A stretch of 64,000 nt of DNA from positions 1 through 64,000 of the forward strand of contig NZ_CABVQK010000008.1 of NCBI RefSeq assembly GCF_902499335.1, read 5' to 3'. Positions 42,516 to 51,933 of the stretch are shown piece by piece. A program made the translations under genes and the position numbers. The DNA is from Burkholderia lata (lineage in GTDB: Bacteria; Pseudomonadota; Gammaproteobacteria; Burkholderiales; Burkholderiaceae). Every line of letters begins with the position of its first letter. Within the stretch, counting starts at the first letter, position 1. Under the pieces are notes generated by a model. The model saw only the letters and a program-made list of their open reading frames with translations. It was not told the DNA's origin and searched no databases.

Positions 42516-43433
42516 TCAGCCGGTCACGTCGATGCCGTCGAGCAGGCGCTGCGCGAGCCTCGGTTCGCGCAATTGCTCCAGCCACCACTGCAGCGCGCGG
42601 CCGTCCCGGTCGCCGTGCCACGCGACGTACAGCAGGTTCGGTTCGCGCGGATCGGCCGTCTGCCTTTCCACGAGTTCGCCGCGCGCGAGCAGCGACGCCA
42701 CGCGCCGGCGCGGCACCCAGCCGACGCCGAGCCCGTCGCGCTGCGCGAGGATCTTCGCGCGCATCGACGGCACCGCGAGCACGGCTTGCCCGCCGAGCAG
42801 GCCATATGCGCGGCCGGCCGCGCGCCGCGACGAATCGGCAACGACGACCGCGCGGTGCGCGCCGATCGCATCCCGCGTCAGCGCGCCGCTCGCTGCGGCC
42901 AGCGGATGCCGCGGCGATACCGCGAACACCCACTCCATCGCCCCCAGCTCGAACCACTTGAAGCCGGGAATCGCCGGCGGCTCGTTGGTCGCGCCGACCA
43001 CTAGGTCCGCGCGGCCGTCGCGCAACGCTTCCCAGGTCCCGCCGAGCACTTCGTGCGTAAAACGCAACGACACGCCCGAGTCGAGCGCATCGAATGCACG
43101 AACGACCGGCAGCAGCGTGTCGAACTCCAGCACCTCGTCACTGACGATCCACAACCGGTCTTCCCAGCCGCTCGCGACCTGCCGCACGCGCTGCGTCAGC
43201 CGCGCGACGTCCAGCGCCAGCCGTGCCGCCTCGTCGGTCAGCAACTGTCCGGCCGGCGTGAGCTGCAGCCGGTAGCCGCGCCGGTCGAACAGCAGCGCGT
43301 CGAAGCGCGTTTCGAGCTGGCGCGCCGCGTGCGACACCGTCGACGGCGCCTTGCCGAGCCGCGCGGCCGCGCGCGACAGGCTGCCGGTGGCGCGGATCGC
43401 GTCGAGCAGCGCAAGTTCGTCTTCGGACAGCAT
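42516..43433 (-). CDS. LysR family transcriptional regulator
   Basis: A 305-residue LysR-type regulator: winged helix (about 1-60, 'ATGSLSRAAARLGKAPSTVSHAARQLE') and a periplasmic-binding-protein-like co-inducer domain (about 88-295). The ATG at 43433 gives the normal length; the frame is open upstream but without typical residues. It is upstream of an SDR gene on the same strand and back-to-back with a MocR regulator (296-bp gap). It probably controls the SDR gene. Confidence 0.92.
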   Translation of the reverse strand: MLSEDELALLDAIRATGSLSRAAARLGKAPSTVSHAARQLETRFDALLFDRRGYRLQLTPAGQLLTDEAARLALDVARLTQRVRQVASGWEDRLWIVSDEVLEFDTLLPVVRAFDALDSGVSLRFTHEVLGGTWEALRDGRADLVVGATNEPPAIPGFKWFELGAMEWVFAVSPRHPLAAASGALTRDAIGAHRAVVVADSSRRAAGRAYGLLGGQAVLAVPSMRAKILAQRDGLGVGWVPRRRVASLLARGELVERQTADPREPNLLYVAWHGDRDGRALQWWLEQLREPRLAQRLLDGIDVTG

Positions 43434-43729
43434 GGGCACGCTCCGGTGTGGGGTTGTCGTGGATCGTAAGGCAGCGGCGGGCCGAGGTCCAATCGCTCGA
43501 CGGGGCTGCGGCGTCTGACGATGCCCGTCCCCCTGACGGATGCCGCCGGGCCAGCGTTGAACGATGCACAGCCCGCGTCGCCCCGTCCGGATTCCTTGCA
43601 CCGTGACGGCCGGTTCCTGCATCGAGCGAAACCCGCGAAACCGTCACGCAGCGCAGAACCACCAATTCTCCCGCCGACTTCCGGTATGCTGGCCGGTGCA
43701 AAATCACCGCAAATGAGGTAACCACTGCG

Positions 43730-45214
43730 ATGGACATCGCCATCCGCATCGAAGGCCGTCACGACCTGACGGGGCAGATCTTCCGGCAGCTGCGCACCGC
43801 GATCGTCGACGGGCGGCTCGCCGGCGGCGCACGGCTGCCGTCGACGCGCGACCTTGCGAAACAGCTCGGCGTATCGCGCAAGACGACGCTCGACGCGTTC
43901 GAGCGCCTCGTCGCCGAGGGCTACCTGACTACGCGCGCGGGCGACGGCACGTTCGTCGCCGACGGCCTCGCTCGCGTGCCGCACGCTGCCGCCATGTCGG
44001 CACCGTCGCTCGTCGAGGACACGCCGCGTGTCGACGCGGTCGATGCGCGTGCGCTGTGGGACGACCTGCCCGACGCGCTCGCGATGCCTACGCCGCAGGA
44101 TGCGCCCGGCTTCGATTTCCGCGGCGGCGTGACCGACAAGGCGCTGTTCCCGTTCGATGCGTGGCGGCGCTGCCTGCATCACGCACTGCGCCAGCAGATG
44201 CGCGGCCCCGCCCAGTACCACGACCCGGCCGGCGATCCGCAGTTGCGCGGCGCGATCGCGCGCTACGTCGCGTTCAGCCGCGCGGTCGCGTGCGGTTGGG
44301 ACGACGTGCTCGTCACGCAGGGCGCGCAACAGGCGCTCGACCTGATCGCCCGCGTCGTCGTGCGGCCCGGCGACGTGGTCGCGGTCGAGGATCCCGGCTA
44401 TCCACCCGCCCGCGCCGCGTTCGCGTCGCTCGGCGCGACGGTGATCGGCGTGCCGGTCGACGCGCACGGGCTGGTGACGGAACGGCTGCCCGACGACGCG
44501 CGCCTCGTCTACGTGACGCCATCGCATCAGTTCCCGCTGGGCATGCCGATGACGCTGGACCGGCGCGTCGCGCTGCTCGAATGGGCGCAGCGCCGCCGCG
44601 CGGTGATCATCGAGGACGACTACGACGGCGAGTTCCGCTTCGAAGGCCGGCCGGTGGAATCGCTGAAGAGCCTCGACCGCACGGGCCTCGTCGCGTATGT
44701 CGGCACGTTCTCGAAGACGATCTTTCCGGAACTGCGGATCGGCTACGCGATTCCGCCGCGTGCGCTGCGCGGCGCGCTGGCCAAGGCGAAGCAGATCGTC
44801 GACTGGCATACCTGCACACTGACCCAGGCGGCGCTCGCGCGCTTCATGCTCGAAGGCGATTTCGCGCGGCACCTGAAGCGCGTGCAGAAGCACTACGATG
44901 CGCGCCGCAAGATGCTGATCGCGCATCTGCGCGGCGAGCTCGCGCCGTGGTTCGACGCGATCGTGCCGACTGCCGGCATCCACCTCGCCGCGTACCTGAA
45001 GCCGGGGCTCGACGAAGCGGCGCTGGTCCGCGCGGCCCGCGCGCAGGACATCGGCCTGTACGGCATCTCGGCGTTCCACGTCGGCGTGCCGGTGCGTGCC
45101 GGGCTGCTGTTCGGCTATGGCGGGATCGACGCGCTGCGCATCGACACGGCGCTCGCGACGCTGGCCGGCCTGCTGGGTTCCGACACCGTCGGCGGCTCGG
45201 CACTGGTTACCTGA
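43730..45214 (+). CDS. MocR/GabR-type regulator (GntR helix-turn-helix fused to PLP aminotransferase)
   Basis: A 494-residue fusion: GntR-type winged helix (about 10-75, 'LPSTRDLAKQLGVSRKTTLDAF') and a fold-type I aminotransferase-like domain (about 110-490) with the PLP lysine at 329 ('GTFSKTIF'). Family members sense vitamin B6 or amino compounds such as GABA. Its stop is 94 bp before an AhpD-like gene on the same strand, which together with the next cupin gene may be its target. Confidence 0.93.
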   Translation: MDIAIRIEGRHDLTGQIFRQLRTAIVDGRLAGGARLPSTRDLAKQLGVSRKTTLDAFERLVAEGYLTTRAGDGTFVADGLARVPHAAAMSAPSLVEDTPRVDAVDARALWDDLPDALAMPTPQDAPGFDFRGGVTDKALFPFDAWRRCLHHALRQQMRGPAQYHDPAGDPQLRGAIARYVAFSRAVACGWDDVLVTQGAQQALDLIARVVVRPGDVVAVEDPGYPPARAAFASLGATVIGVPVDAHGLVTERLPDDARLVYVTPSHQFPLGMPMTLDRRVALLEWAQRRRAVIIEDDYDGEFRFEGRPVESLKSLDRTGLVAYVGTFSKTIFPELRIGYAIPPRALRGALAKAKQIVDWHTCTLTQAALARFMLEGDFARHLKRVQKHYDARRKMLIAHLRGELAPWFDAIVPTAGIHLAAYLKPGLDEAALVRAARAQDIGLYGISAFHVGVPVRAGLLFGYGGIDALRIDTALATLAGLLGSDTVGGSALVT

Positions 45215-45308
45215 ATTTCCCAGAAATTGGCCATTCAAGCAGGCCAGCATGCGTCCTAAAGTAGGTCCTGTCGCGCCACTGTGCGCCCCAACCGAAAAAG
45301 GACCTGCC

Positions 45309-45746
45309 ATGCAACCGCGCCTGAACTTCTATACCGCCAGCCCGAATGCGATCAAGGTGATGCGCAACGCCGAGGAATTCCTCGCGAAGAGCTCGATCGA
45401 GAAGCCGCTCGCCGAACTCGTCCGCCTGCGCGCGTCGCAGATCAACGGCTGCGCGTTCTGCGTCGACATGCACACGACCGACGCGCGCAAGGGCGGCGAA
45501 ACCGACCGCCGCCTGGCCACCGTCGTCACGTGGCGCGAGACGCCGTTCTTCACCGAGCGCGAACGCGCGGCGCTGGAATGGACCGAGGCGCTGACGCTGG
45601 TCGCCAGCAACCACGTGCCCGACGCCGTGTGGGAAGCCGTGAAGCCGCATTTCACCGACGAGGAGCTGTTCGACCTGTCGATGCTGATCGCGACGATCAA
45701 CTCGTGGAACCGCTTCGCGATCGCGTTCCGCAAGATGCCCGAGTAA
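45309..45746 (+). CDS. carboxymuconolactone decarboxylase/AhpD-like protein
   Basis: A 145-residue alkylhydroperoxidase-like protein with the active-site pattern 'NGCAFCVDMH': Cys48, Cys51 and His55. Proteins of this kind reduce peroxides or act as general antioxidants; some are simply annotated as AhpD-like. The gene is followed 10 bp later by a secreted cupin, so the two form an operon. Confidence 0.92.
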   Translation: MQPRLNFYTASPNAIKVMRNAEEFLAKSSIEKPLAELVRLRASQINGCAFCVDMHTTDARKGGETDRRLATVVTWRETPFFTERERAALEWTEALTLVASNHVPDAVWEAVKPHFTDEELFDLSMLIATINSWNRFAIAFRKMPE

Positions 45747-45756
45747 GGAGACGACG

Positions 45757-46182
45757 ATGACTCACGCTACGCTCCTCCGTCGCGCCGCCCTGTGCGCGTG
45801 GCTCGCGGCCGGCGCCGCGTTGCTGCCTGCCGCCGCCCGCGCACACGACGCCGGCGACAACGTGCACGCGATCATGCAGCAGGCCGTGCCCGAAGCGCCC
45901 GGCAAGCTCGCCGTCGTCGCGACCGTCGACTATGCGCCCGGCCAGGCTTCCGATGCCCACCGGCACCTCGGCTCGGTGTTCGCGGTCGTGTCGAAAGGCG
46001 AAGTGCTGTCGCAGGTGAACGGCGGCCCGCTGCACCGCTACCGCGCCGGCGAAGGCTGGTACGAGGCGCCCGGCTCGCGCCACCAGGTGTCGCGCAACGC
46101 GAGTGCGACCGAGCCTGCGCAGCTCGTCGTGTTCGGGCTGACCGGCGAACACGTGCCGCTGACGTCGCCGATCGATCAGTGA
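45757..46182 (+). CDS. secreted cupin-domain protein
   Basis: A 141-residue protein with a signal peptide (residues 1-29, cleavage after 'AARA') and one cupin domain. His68 and His70 ('DAHRHLGSVF') and a later His in 'PGSRHQV' suggest a bound metal. It starts 10 bp after the AhpD-like gene and is very probably co-expressed. The periplasmic role is not known. Confidence 0.9.
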   Translation: MTHATLLRRAALCAWLAAGAALLPAAARAHDAGDNVHAIMQQAVPEAPGKLAVVATVDYAPGQASDAHRHLGSVFAVVSKGEVLSQVNGGPLHRYRAGEGWYEAPGSRHQVSRNASATEPAQLVVFGLTGEHVPLTSPIDQ

Positions 46183-46422
46183 CCGCCTTTCGGGGGCGCG
46201 TGCCATTGTCCCGGCACGTGCCCCCGCTTCGCGACCGGGTTCCATGCAGCCGGTTCATGCTGTCGTCCCGCTCGTTCCCCCCGCCGTTTCTCCATTAGCC
46301 GCTCCCTACATTCCGCCGCCGGCTTGCTGCGCCGCGCCGCGTCACGTCACATCCCCGCCCGCGTCCCCGTTCGACGCTCGCCTGATCGCGATCAACTCGG
46401 GCGAAAACCCTTCCTTGAAATT

Positions 46423-46440
46423 AACTAACTCATCAATTAG
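46423..46440. promoter_or_regulatory. AT-rich inverted repeat upstream of the TetR gene
   Basis: In an AT-rich patch ending 10 bp before the tetR ATG, CTAA and TTAG are arranged as an inverted repeat with an 8-bp spacer (CTAACTCATCAATTAG). TetR family genes often repress themselves at such a site. The symmetry is short, so this is tentative. Confidence 0.4.
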
Positions 46441-46450
46441 CGTCGATTTC

Positions 46451-47149
46451 ATGAACGCGAAATCCACCGTCGCCAGGCCGCGCGGGCGCCGCCCGTCGGT
46501 CGACGATTTCGACCTGCGCGACCACATGCTCGACGTCGCGATGCAGTTGTTCGCCGAGCGCGGGATCGCCGCGACGACCGTCGCGCAGATCGCCGCCGCC
46601 GCCGGCGTCACGTCGGCGATGGTCCACTACTACTTCACGAACCGCGAGCAGCTGCTCGACGCGATCGTCGAGGAGCGGCTGGCACAGGTCATCGCGTTCG
46701 TGTGGCGGCCGACCGAGCCGCACATCGAAAACGATCCGTTCGCGCTCGTCGCCGAGCTCGTCGACCGCTTCTTCGACGTCACGCACCGCATGCCGTGGCT
46801 GCCGTCGATCTGGCTGCGCGAGATCGTCCACGAAGGCGGGCTGCTGCGCGAGCGGATGGTCCGGCGCATTCCGCTCGAACATGTCGGGCGCTTTGCCGAG
46901 CGCATCCGCGCCGCGCAGCAGGCCGGCACGCTGAACCCCGCGCTCGAACCGGCGTTCCTGTTCCACTCGATCATCGCGCTGGTGATGCTGCCGCTCGCGA
47001 CCGCGAAACTGTGGCAAAGCGCGCGCGGCCTGCCACCGATCGACCGCGACGTGCTGCACCGCCATGTCCGCGCGCTGCTCGGTTCGGGCCTGCAGCCGCC
47101 GGCCGCCGCGCCTCGCGCGCGGGCGCGCTCGCCGCGGAGGTCATCGTGA
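46451..47149 (+). CDS. TetR family regulator of the export operon
   Basis: A 232-residue TetR-type repressor: N-terminal helix-turn-helix (about 22-70, 'TTVAQIAAAAGVTSAMVHYYF') and a helical ligand-binding domain. It is the first gene of a five-gene operon (tetR, HlyD lipoprotein, ABC ATPase, ABC permease, NodT) and overlaps the next gene by 4 bp. The arrangement matches the ybiH-ybhGFSR system of enterobacteria, in which the repressor responds to xenobiotics. Confidence 0.92.
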   Translation: MNAKSTVARPRGRRPSVDDFDLRDHMLDVAMQLFAERGIAATTVAQIAAAAGVTSAMVHYYFTNREQLLDAIVEERLAQVIAFVWRPTEPHIENDPFALVAELVDRFFDVTHRMPWLPSIWLREIVHEGGLLRERMVRRIPLEHVGRFAERIRAAQQAGTLNPALEPAFLFHSIIALVMLPLATAKLWQSARGLPPIDRDVLHRHVRALLGSGLQPPAAAPRARARSPRRSS

Positions 47150-48111
47150 ATATGGCCCGCACGCTGCCGCTCGCGCTGGCCACCGCCGCCGTGCTGCTCG
47201 CCGGTTGCGGACGGTCGACGAGCAACGGCACGACCTACCAGGGTTACGTCGAAGGCGAATTCGTGTACCTGTCGTCGTCACAATCGGGCACGCTGACGCA
47301 GTTGTCGGTCGCGCGCGGCCAGGCCCTCGCCGCCGGCGCGCCGGCCTTCTCGCTCGAAGCCGTCAGCGAAACGGCCGCGCTGCTGCAGGCACAGCACCAG
47401 CTCGCGGCCGCCCGCGCGCAGCTTGCCGATCTGCAGACGGGCAAGCGCCCGCCGGAAATCGCGGTCACGCAGGCGCAGCTCGCCCAGGCCACCGCGCAGG
47501 CCGCGCGGGCCGCCGCGCAACGCGCGCGCGATGAAAGCCAGTATGCGGCCGGGGGCCTGTCGAAACAGCAGCTCGACGATTCGCGCACGTCCGCGCAAAC
47601 CACCGCCGCGCAGATGCGCGAACTGCAGAAACAGGTCGACGTCGCGCGCCTGCCGGGCCGCGCGCAGCAGGTCGCCGCGCAGGCCGCGCAGGTCGACGCC
47701 GCGCAGGCGACCGTCGCCGAGGCGCAATGGAAGCTCGACCAGAAGCGCGTCGCCGCACCCGCCGCCGGGCGCGTGTACGACACGCTGTACCGCGTCGGCG
47801 AATGGGTGCAGGCCGGCAATCCGGTCGTGCAGATGCTGCCGCCGCAAAACCTGAAGGTACGCTTCTTCGTGCCGGAGGCCGCGATTGCATCGCTCGCGCC
47901 GGGGCGCACGGTCGCGATCCACTGCGACGGCTGCGCGGCCGACGTGCCCGCGCGCATCACCTACGTGTCGAGCGAGGCCGAATACACGCCGCCCGTGATC
48001 TACAGCAACGAGAGCCGGACCAAGCTCGTGTTCATGATCGAGGCGCGCCCCGCCGTCGCCGACGCACCGAAGCTGCATCCCGGTCAGCCCGTCGCCGTGA
48101 GGGTGCCATGA
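47146..48111 (+). CDS. HlyD family periplasmic adaptor lipoprotein
   Basis: A 321-residue adaptor of the YbhG/HlyD type. It has a signal peptide with lipobox LAGC (near residue 23), a lipoyl domain split by a long Ala/Gln-rich coiled-coil hairpin (about 75-200), and a C-terminal beta-barrel. It starts at GTG 47146, 5 nt after GGAGG, overlapping the tetR stop; an ATG two codons later is possible. It should link the ABC permease to the NodT-type outer-membrane factor. Confidence 0.9.
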   Translation: MNMARTLPLALATAAVLLAGCGRSTSNGTTYQGYVEGEFVYLSSSQSGTLTQLSVARGQALAAGAPAFSLEAVSETAALLQAQHQLAAARAQLADLQTGKRPPEIAVTQAQLAQATAQAARAAAQRARDESQYAAGGLSKQQLDDSRTSAQTTAAQMRELQKQVDVARLPGRAQQVAAQAAQVDAAQATVAEAQWKLDQKRVAAPAAGRVYDTLYRVGEWVQAGNPVVQMLPPQNLKVRFFVPEAAIASLAPGRTVAIHCDGCAADVPARITYVSSEAEYTPPVIYSNESRTKLVFMIEARPAVADAPKLHPGQPVAVRVP

Positions 48112-49058
48112 ACGCACCGTACGCGATCGACGTCGATCGCCTGAACAAGCGTTTCGGCGACAAGCATGTCGTGAAGGACGTATCGCTGCGGGTCGCGCGC
48201 GGCGAGATCTTCGGCTTTCTCGGGCCGAACGGCAGCGGCAAGACCACGTCGATCCGGATGATGTGCGGGCTGCTCACGCCCGACTCGGGCAGCGGCACCT
48301 GCCTCGGCTACGACATCGTGCGCGACAGCGCGCAGATCAAGCGGCGCGTCGGCTACATGACGCAGCGCTTCTCGTACTGGGAAGACCTGTCGATCCGCGA
48401 GAACCTCGACTTCGTCGCCCGCGTGTACGGGATGCCCGACCGCAAGGCAGCCGTCGCGCGCGCACTCGACGGGCTCGGCCTCGCGAGCCGCGCGGACCAG
48501 CTCACGGGGGCGCTGTCGGGCGGCTGGAAGCAGCGCCTCGCGCTGGCCGCCTGCATGCTGCACGAGCCGGCGCTGCTGCTGCTCGACGAGCCCACGGCCG
48601 GCGTCGACCCGGCCGCACGCCGCGACTTCTGGGAAGAGCTTCACCGGCTGGCGGCACAAGGGATCTCGGTGCTCGTCAGCACGCACTACATGGACGAAGC
48701 CGAGCGCTGCCACAAGCTCGCGTACATCGCGTACGGCGAGCTGCTCGCACAGGGCACGTCGGCGGAAATCGTCGCGTCGCAGGGGCTCGCGACCCGAGCG
48801 ATCACGGGCGCGCATCTGAGCGAACTGTCCGCTCGGCTGCGCATGATGCCGGGCGTCGACCAGACGGTCGTGTTCGGCTCGGCGCTGCACGTGAGCGGCC
48901 GCGATCGCGCGCTGCTCGACGCGACGCTCGCGCAGGTCGCGGCGCAGGCCGGCGGCCCTGACGCACTGCAGGTCGCGCCGATCGACACCGGGCTCGAGGA
49001 CGTCTTCATCTACATGATGGGCCGCGCATCCGGGCCGCCCGGCGGAGCGTCGTCATGA
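48108..49058 (+). CDS. ABC transporter ATP-binding protein (YbhF-like, single domain)
   Basis: A 316-residue ABC ATPase: Walker A 'GPNGSGKTT' (39-47), signature 'LSGGWKQRL', Walker B '[10 protein letters not shown]', and H-loop 'STHYMDE'. YbhF of enterobacteria carries two such domains in one chain; here there is only one, so the active transporter should use two copies. It overlaps the adaptor gene by 4 bp and the permease gene by 4 bp. Confidence 0.93.
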   Translation: MNAPYAIDVDRLNKRFGDKHVVKDVSLRVARGEIFGFLGPNGSGKTTSIRMMCGLLTPDSGSGTCLGYDIVRDSAQIKRRVGYMTQRFSYWEDLSIRENLDFVARVYGMPDRKAAVARALDGLGLASRADQLTGALSGGWKQRLALAACMLHEPALLLLDEPTAGVDPAARRDFWEELHRLAAQGISVLVSTHYMDEAERCHKLAYIAYGELLAQGTSAEIVASQGLATRAITGAHLSELSARLRMMPGVDQTVVFGSALHVSGRDRALLDATLAQVAAQAGGPDALQVAPIDTGLEDVFIYMMGRASGPPGGASS

Positions 49059-50209
49059 CCGCGTGGGCGCGCTTGCGCGATTCGTTCTCGGTCGCACGCT
49101 GGTGGAGCATCGTGCTGAAGGAGTTCCTGCAGCTGCGGCGCGACCGCGTGACGTTCGCGATGATCGTCGGCGTGCCGATCATCCAGCTCACGCTGTTCGG
49201 CTTCGCGATCAACACCGATCCGAAGCACCTGCCCACGGCGGTGATCGTCGCCGATGCGAGCCCGTTCGCGCGCAGCTTCGTCGCCGCGATGCGCAATTCC
49301 GCGTACTTCGACATCGTCGAAACGCTGCCCGACGAAGCGGCCGGCCAGCGTGCGCTCGCACGCGGCGACGTGCTGTTCGTCTTGAACGTGCCGGCCGATT
49401 TCTCGCGGCGGCTGCTGCGCGGCGAGCGTCCGTCGCTGCTCGTCGAGGCGGACGCAACCGATCCCGTTGCGACCGCGTCGGCGATCGGCGCGCTATCCGG
49501 CCTCGTGCAGCCGGTCGCCGACAAGGACCTGACCGGCCCGCTCGCTCACCTGAACGGCCGCCCGGCCGCGTTCGACGTCGTGCTGCACCGGCTGTACAAC
49601 CCCGAAGGCATCACGCAGTACAACGTCGTGCCGGGCCTGATGGGCGTGATCCTGACGATGACGATGGTGATGATGACGGGCCTCGCGATCACGCGCGAAC
49701 GCGAGCGCGGCACGATGGAGAACCTGCTCGCGACACCCGTGCGGCCGCTCGAGGTGATGACGGGCAAGATCGTCCCGTATGTGCTGATCGGGCTGATCCA
49801 GGTATCGATCATCGTGGCCGCGGCGCGGTTCGTGTTCGACGTACCGTTCGTCGGCGGCGTGTTCGCGATCTACCTGTCCGCGCTGCTGTTCATCGCCGCG
49901 AACCTGACGGTCGGCATCACGTTGTCGTCGCTCGCGCAGAACCAGTTGCAGGCGATGCAGCTCGCGGTGTTCTATTTCCTGCCGAACATCCTGCTGTCGG
50001 GCTTCATGTTCCCATTCGCCGGGATGCCGAAGTGGGCGCAGTTCATCGGCAACCTGCTGCCGCTCACCTACTTCAACCGCCTCGTGCGCGGCATCCTGCT
50101 GAAAGGCAACGGCTGGAGCGACCTGTGGCCGTCCGTGTGGCCGGTCGCGCTGTTCACCGTCATCGTGATGGGCGTCGCGCTGCGCTTCTACCGGCGCACG
50201 CTCGACTAG
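49055..50209 (+). CDS. ABC-2 type permease (YbhS/YbhR-like)
   Basis: A 384-residue ABC-2 membrane protein: one N-terminal helix, a large periplasmic domain (about 50-190), and five C-terminal helices with 'NVVPGLMGVILTMTMVMMTGLAI' and 'PLTYFNRLVRGILLKG'. The enterobacterial counterpart has two permease genes; only one is present here, implying a homodimer. The export substrate is likely a drug or lipid-like compound. Confidence 0.93.
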   Translation: MTAWARLRDSFSVARWWSIVLKEFLQLRRDRVTFAMIVGVPIIQLTLFGFAINTDPKHLPTAVIVADASPFARSFVAAMRNSAYFDIVETLPDEAAGQRALARGDVLFVLNVPADFSRRLLRGERPSLLVEADATDPVATASAIGALSGLVQPVADKDLTGPLAHLNGRPAAFDVVLHRLYNPEGITQYNVVPGLMGVILTMTMVMMTGLAITRERERGTMENLLATPVRPLEVMTGKIVPYVLIGLIQVSIIVAAARFVFDVPFVGGVFAIYLSALLFIAANLTVGITLSSLAQNQLQAMQLAVFYFLPNILLSGFMFPFAGMPKWAQFIGNLLPLTYFNRLVRGILLKGNGWSDLWPSVWPVALFTVIVMGVALRFYRRTLD

Positions 50210-50219
50210 GGGCCGCACG

Positions 50220-51710
50220 ATGAAACCGGCTTCGCGTCGCCTCGCCAACGCCACCCGCGGCTGCACACTGGCGGCCGCCGCGCTGCTCGTCGCGGGATGT
50301 GCGGTCGGGCCGGATTTCCACGCGCCCGATGCACCTGCCACGCAGCACTACACGCGCGGCGAGCCGCCCATAACGACGGCCACCGCTGCCGGCCCGGCCG
50401 GCGACGCGCAGACGTTCGCATCGGCCGCGCACACACCGCAGCACTGGTGGACGCAGTTCGGCTCCGAACCGCTGAATCGGCTCGTCGATACCGCGTGGCA
50501 CAACAGCCCGACACTCGCCGAGGCTCGTGCCCGGCTCGACGAAGCGCGGCAGAACCATGCGGCCGAAGCCGGCGCGACGATGTTGCCGAAAGTCGATGCG
50601 AGCCTGTCCGCTACACGCGAGCGGGTCGACACGACCGCGTTCGGCCTGCCCGCCAACGTGCCCAGCCCGGGGCCGTTCACGCTTTATGACGCGTCGGTGA
50701 GCGTGTCGTATGTGCTCGATGTGTTCGGCGGCAACCGCCGTGCGCTCGAAGCGCTGCGCGCGAAGGTCGACTACCAGGCGTACACGCTCGACGCCGCGCG
50801 CCTGACGCTCGCGGGCAACGTCGTCGCGACCGCGATCCTGCGCGCGTCGCTCGCGCAGCAGGTCGCGCTCACGCGACAGTTGATCGACGCGCAGGCGCGG
50901 CAGTTGCGCATCGTCGACGCGCGTTTAGCGGCGGGCGGCGTATCGCAGGCCGACGTGCATGCGCAACGCGCGCTGCTCGCTCAGACGCAGGCGTCGCTGC
51001 CGCCGCTCGAGGCCCGCCTCGCGCAGTCCGGCCACCGGCTCGGGATTCTGCTCGGCGTGCCGCCGTCCGATGCCGTGTTGCCCAACCTCACGCTCGATGC
51101 GCTCGCGCTACCGCGCACGCTGCCGGTCGCGCTGCCGTCGACGCTCGCGCGCGAACGGCCCGACATCCGCGCGGCCGAAGCCGTGCTGCACCAGGCGAGC
51201 GCGAACGTCGGCGTGGCCACTGCAAACCTGTATCCGCGCTTGTCGATTTCGGCGGGGATCGGCTCGGAGCGCACGCGCATCGCTGATCTCGTGAGCGGAC
51301 TCAATGTGTGGAATGTCGGCCTCGGCCTGACGCAACCGCTCTTTCACGGCGGTGAACTGCGCGCGAAGAAACGTGCGGCCGAAGCGGCATACGACGCGGC
51401 GTTCGCGAGTTACCGGGAAACCGTGCTCGAGGCGCTGCAGCAGGTGGCCGATGCAATGCGCGCGGTCGAACACGACGCGGCTGCACTGCAGGCGAGAGAT
51501 ACTGCCGCGCAGGAAGCGGCGGCCAGCAACAGGATTGCCGGCGACCGTTACGCCGCAGGCGGGATCAGCACGTTCGACCTGCTCGATACGCAGCGGCAGG
51601 CGCTGCAGACAGCGCTCGACCGTACGCGGGCGCAGGCCGACCGGCTTGCCGATACGGCGGCTTTGTTTCAGGCACTGGCGGGAAGCTGGACGGATGGCGC
51701 GGCGGAGTGA
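50220..51710 (+). CDS. NodT family outer-membrane efflux lipoprotein
   Basis: A 496-residue TolC-like outer-membrane factor with lipobox VAGC (Cys27) and the NodT hallmark 'AVGPDFHAP'. It closes the tetR-hlyD-ABC operon, 10 bp after the permease gene. Having its own outer-membrane channel makes this ABC system a complete three-part exporter, unlike YbhGFSR, which relies on TolC. It is a distant paralogue of the NodT gene at 26537-28060. Confidence 0.92.
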   Translation: MKPASRRLANATRGCTLAAAALLVAGCAVGPDFHAPDAPATQHYTRGEPPITTATAAGPAGDAQTFASAAHTPQHWWTQFGSEPLNRLVDTAWHNSPTLAEARARLDEARQNHAAEAGATMLPKVDASLSATRERVDTTAFGLPANVPSPGPFTLYDASVSVSYVLDVFGGNRRALEALRAKVDYQAYTLDAARLTLAGNVVATAILRASLAQQVALTRQLIDAQARQLRIVDARLAAGGVSQADVHAQRALLAQTQASLPPLEARLAQSGHRLGILLGVPPSDAVLPNLTLDALALPRTLPVALPSTLARERPDIRAAEAVLHQASANVGVATANLYPRLSISAGIGSERTRIADLVSGLNVWNVGLGLTQPLFHGGELRAKKRAAEAAYDAAFASYRETVLEALQQVADAMRAVEHDAAALQARDTAAQEAAASNRIAGDRYAAGGISTFDLLDTQRQALQTALDRTRAQADRLADTAALFQALAGSWTDGAAE

Positions 51711-51865
51711 TCGGCTGGACGACATTGGCACGGGCCGGATGCTGCCGCCTGCGCGCCAGCACCGCGTGAGCGATGCGCTCGTCAGGCGCGGCTCTCGTCG
51801 CCCTCCGCATCCGGTCGATGCCGGCCGGTAACGGACCCGGAATACGCGCAATACGTACCGCACAT

Positions 51866-51892
51866 AAAAAAACCGGCCCGAAGGCCGGTTTT
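51866..51892. terminator. bidirectional intrinsic terminator
   Basis: AAAACCGGCC and GGCCGGTTTT pair around a CGAA tetraloop. A-run and T-run are on opposite sides, so it works in both directions, ending the porin transcript (minus) and the NodT operon (plus). Confidence 0.85.
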
Positions 51893-51933
51893 CATACCGC
51901 ATGCCGCAAGCGGCGCTCGCGCGCCGCGCGACA

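Noticed and set aside
43238-45310. A 690-codon minus-strand frame opposite the MocR gene
   Set aside because: Antisense GC-rich artefact; the MocR protein with its PLP lysine is clear on the plus strand.
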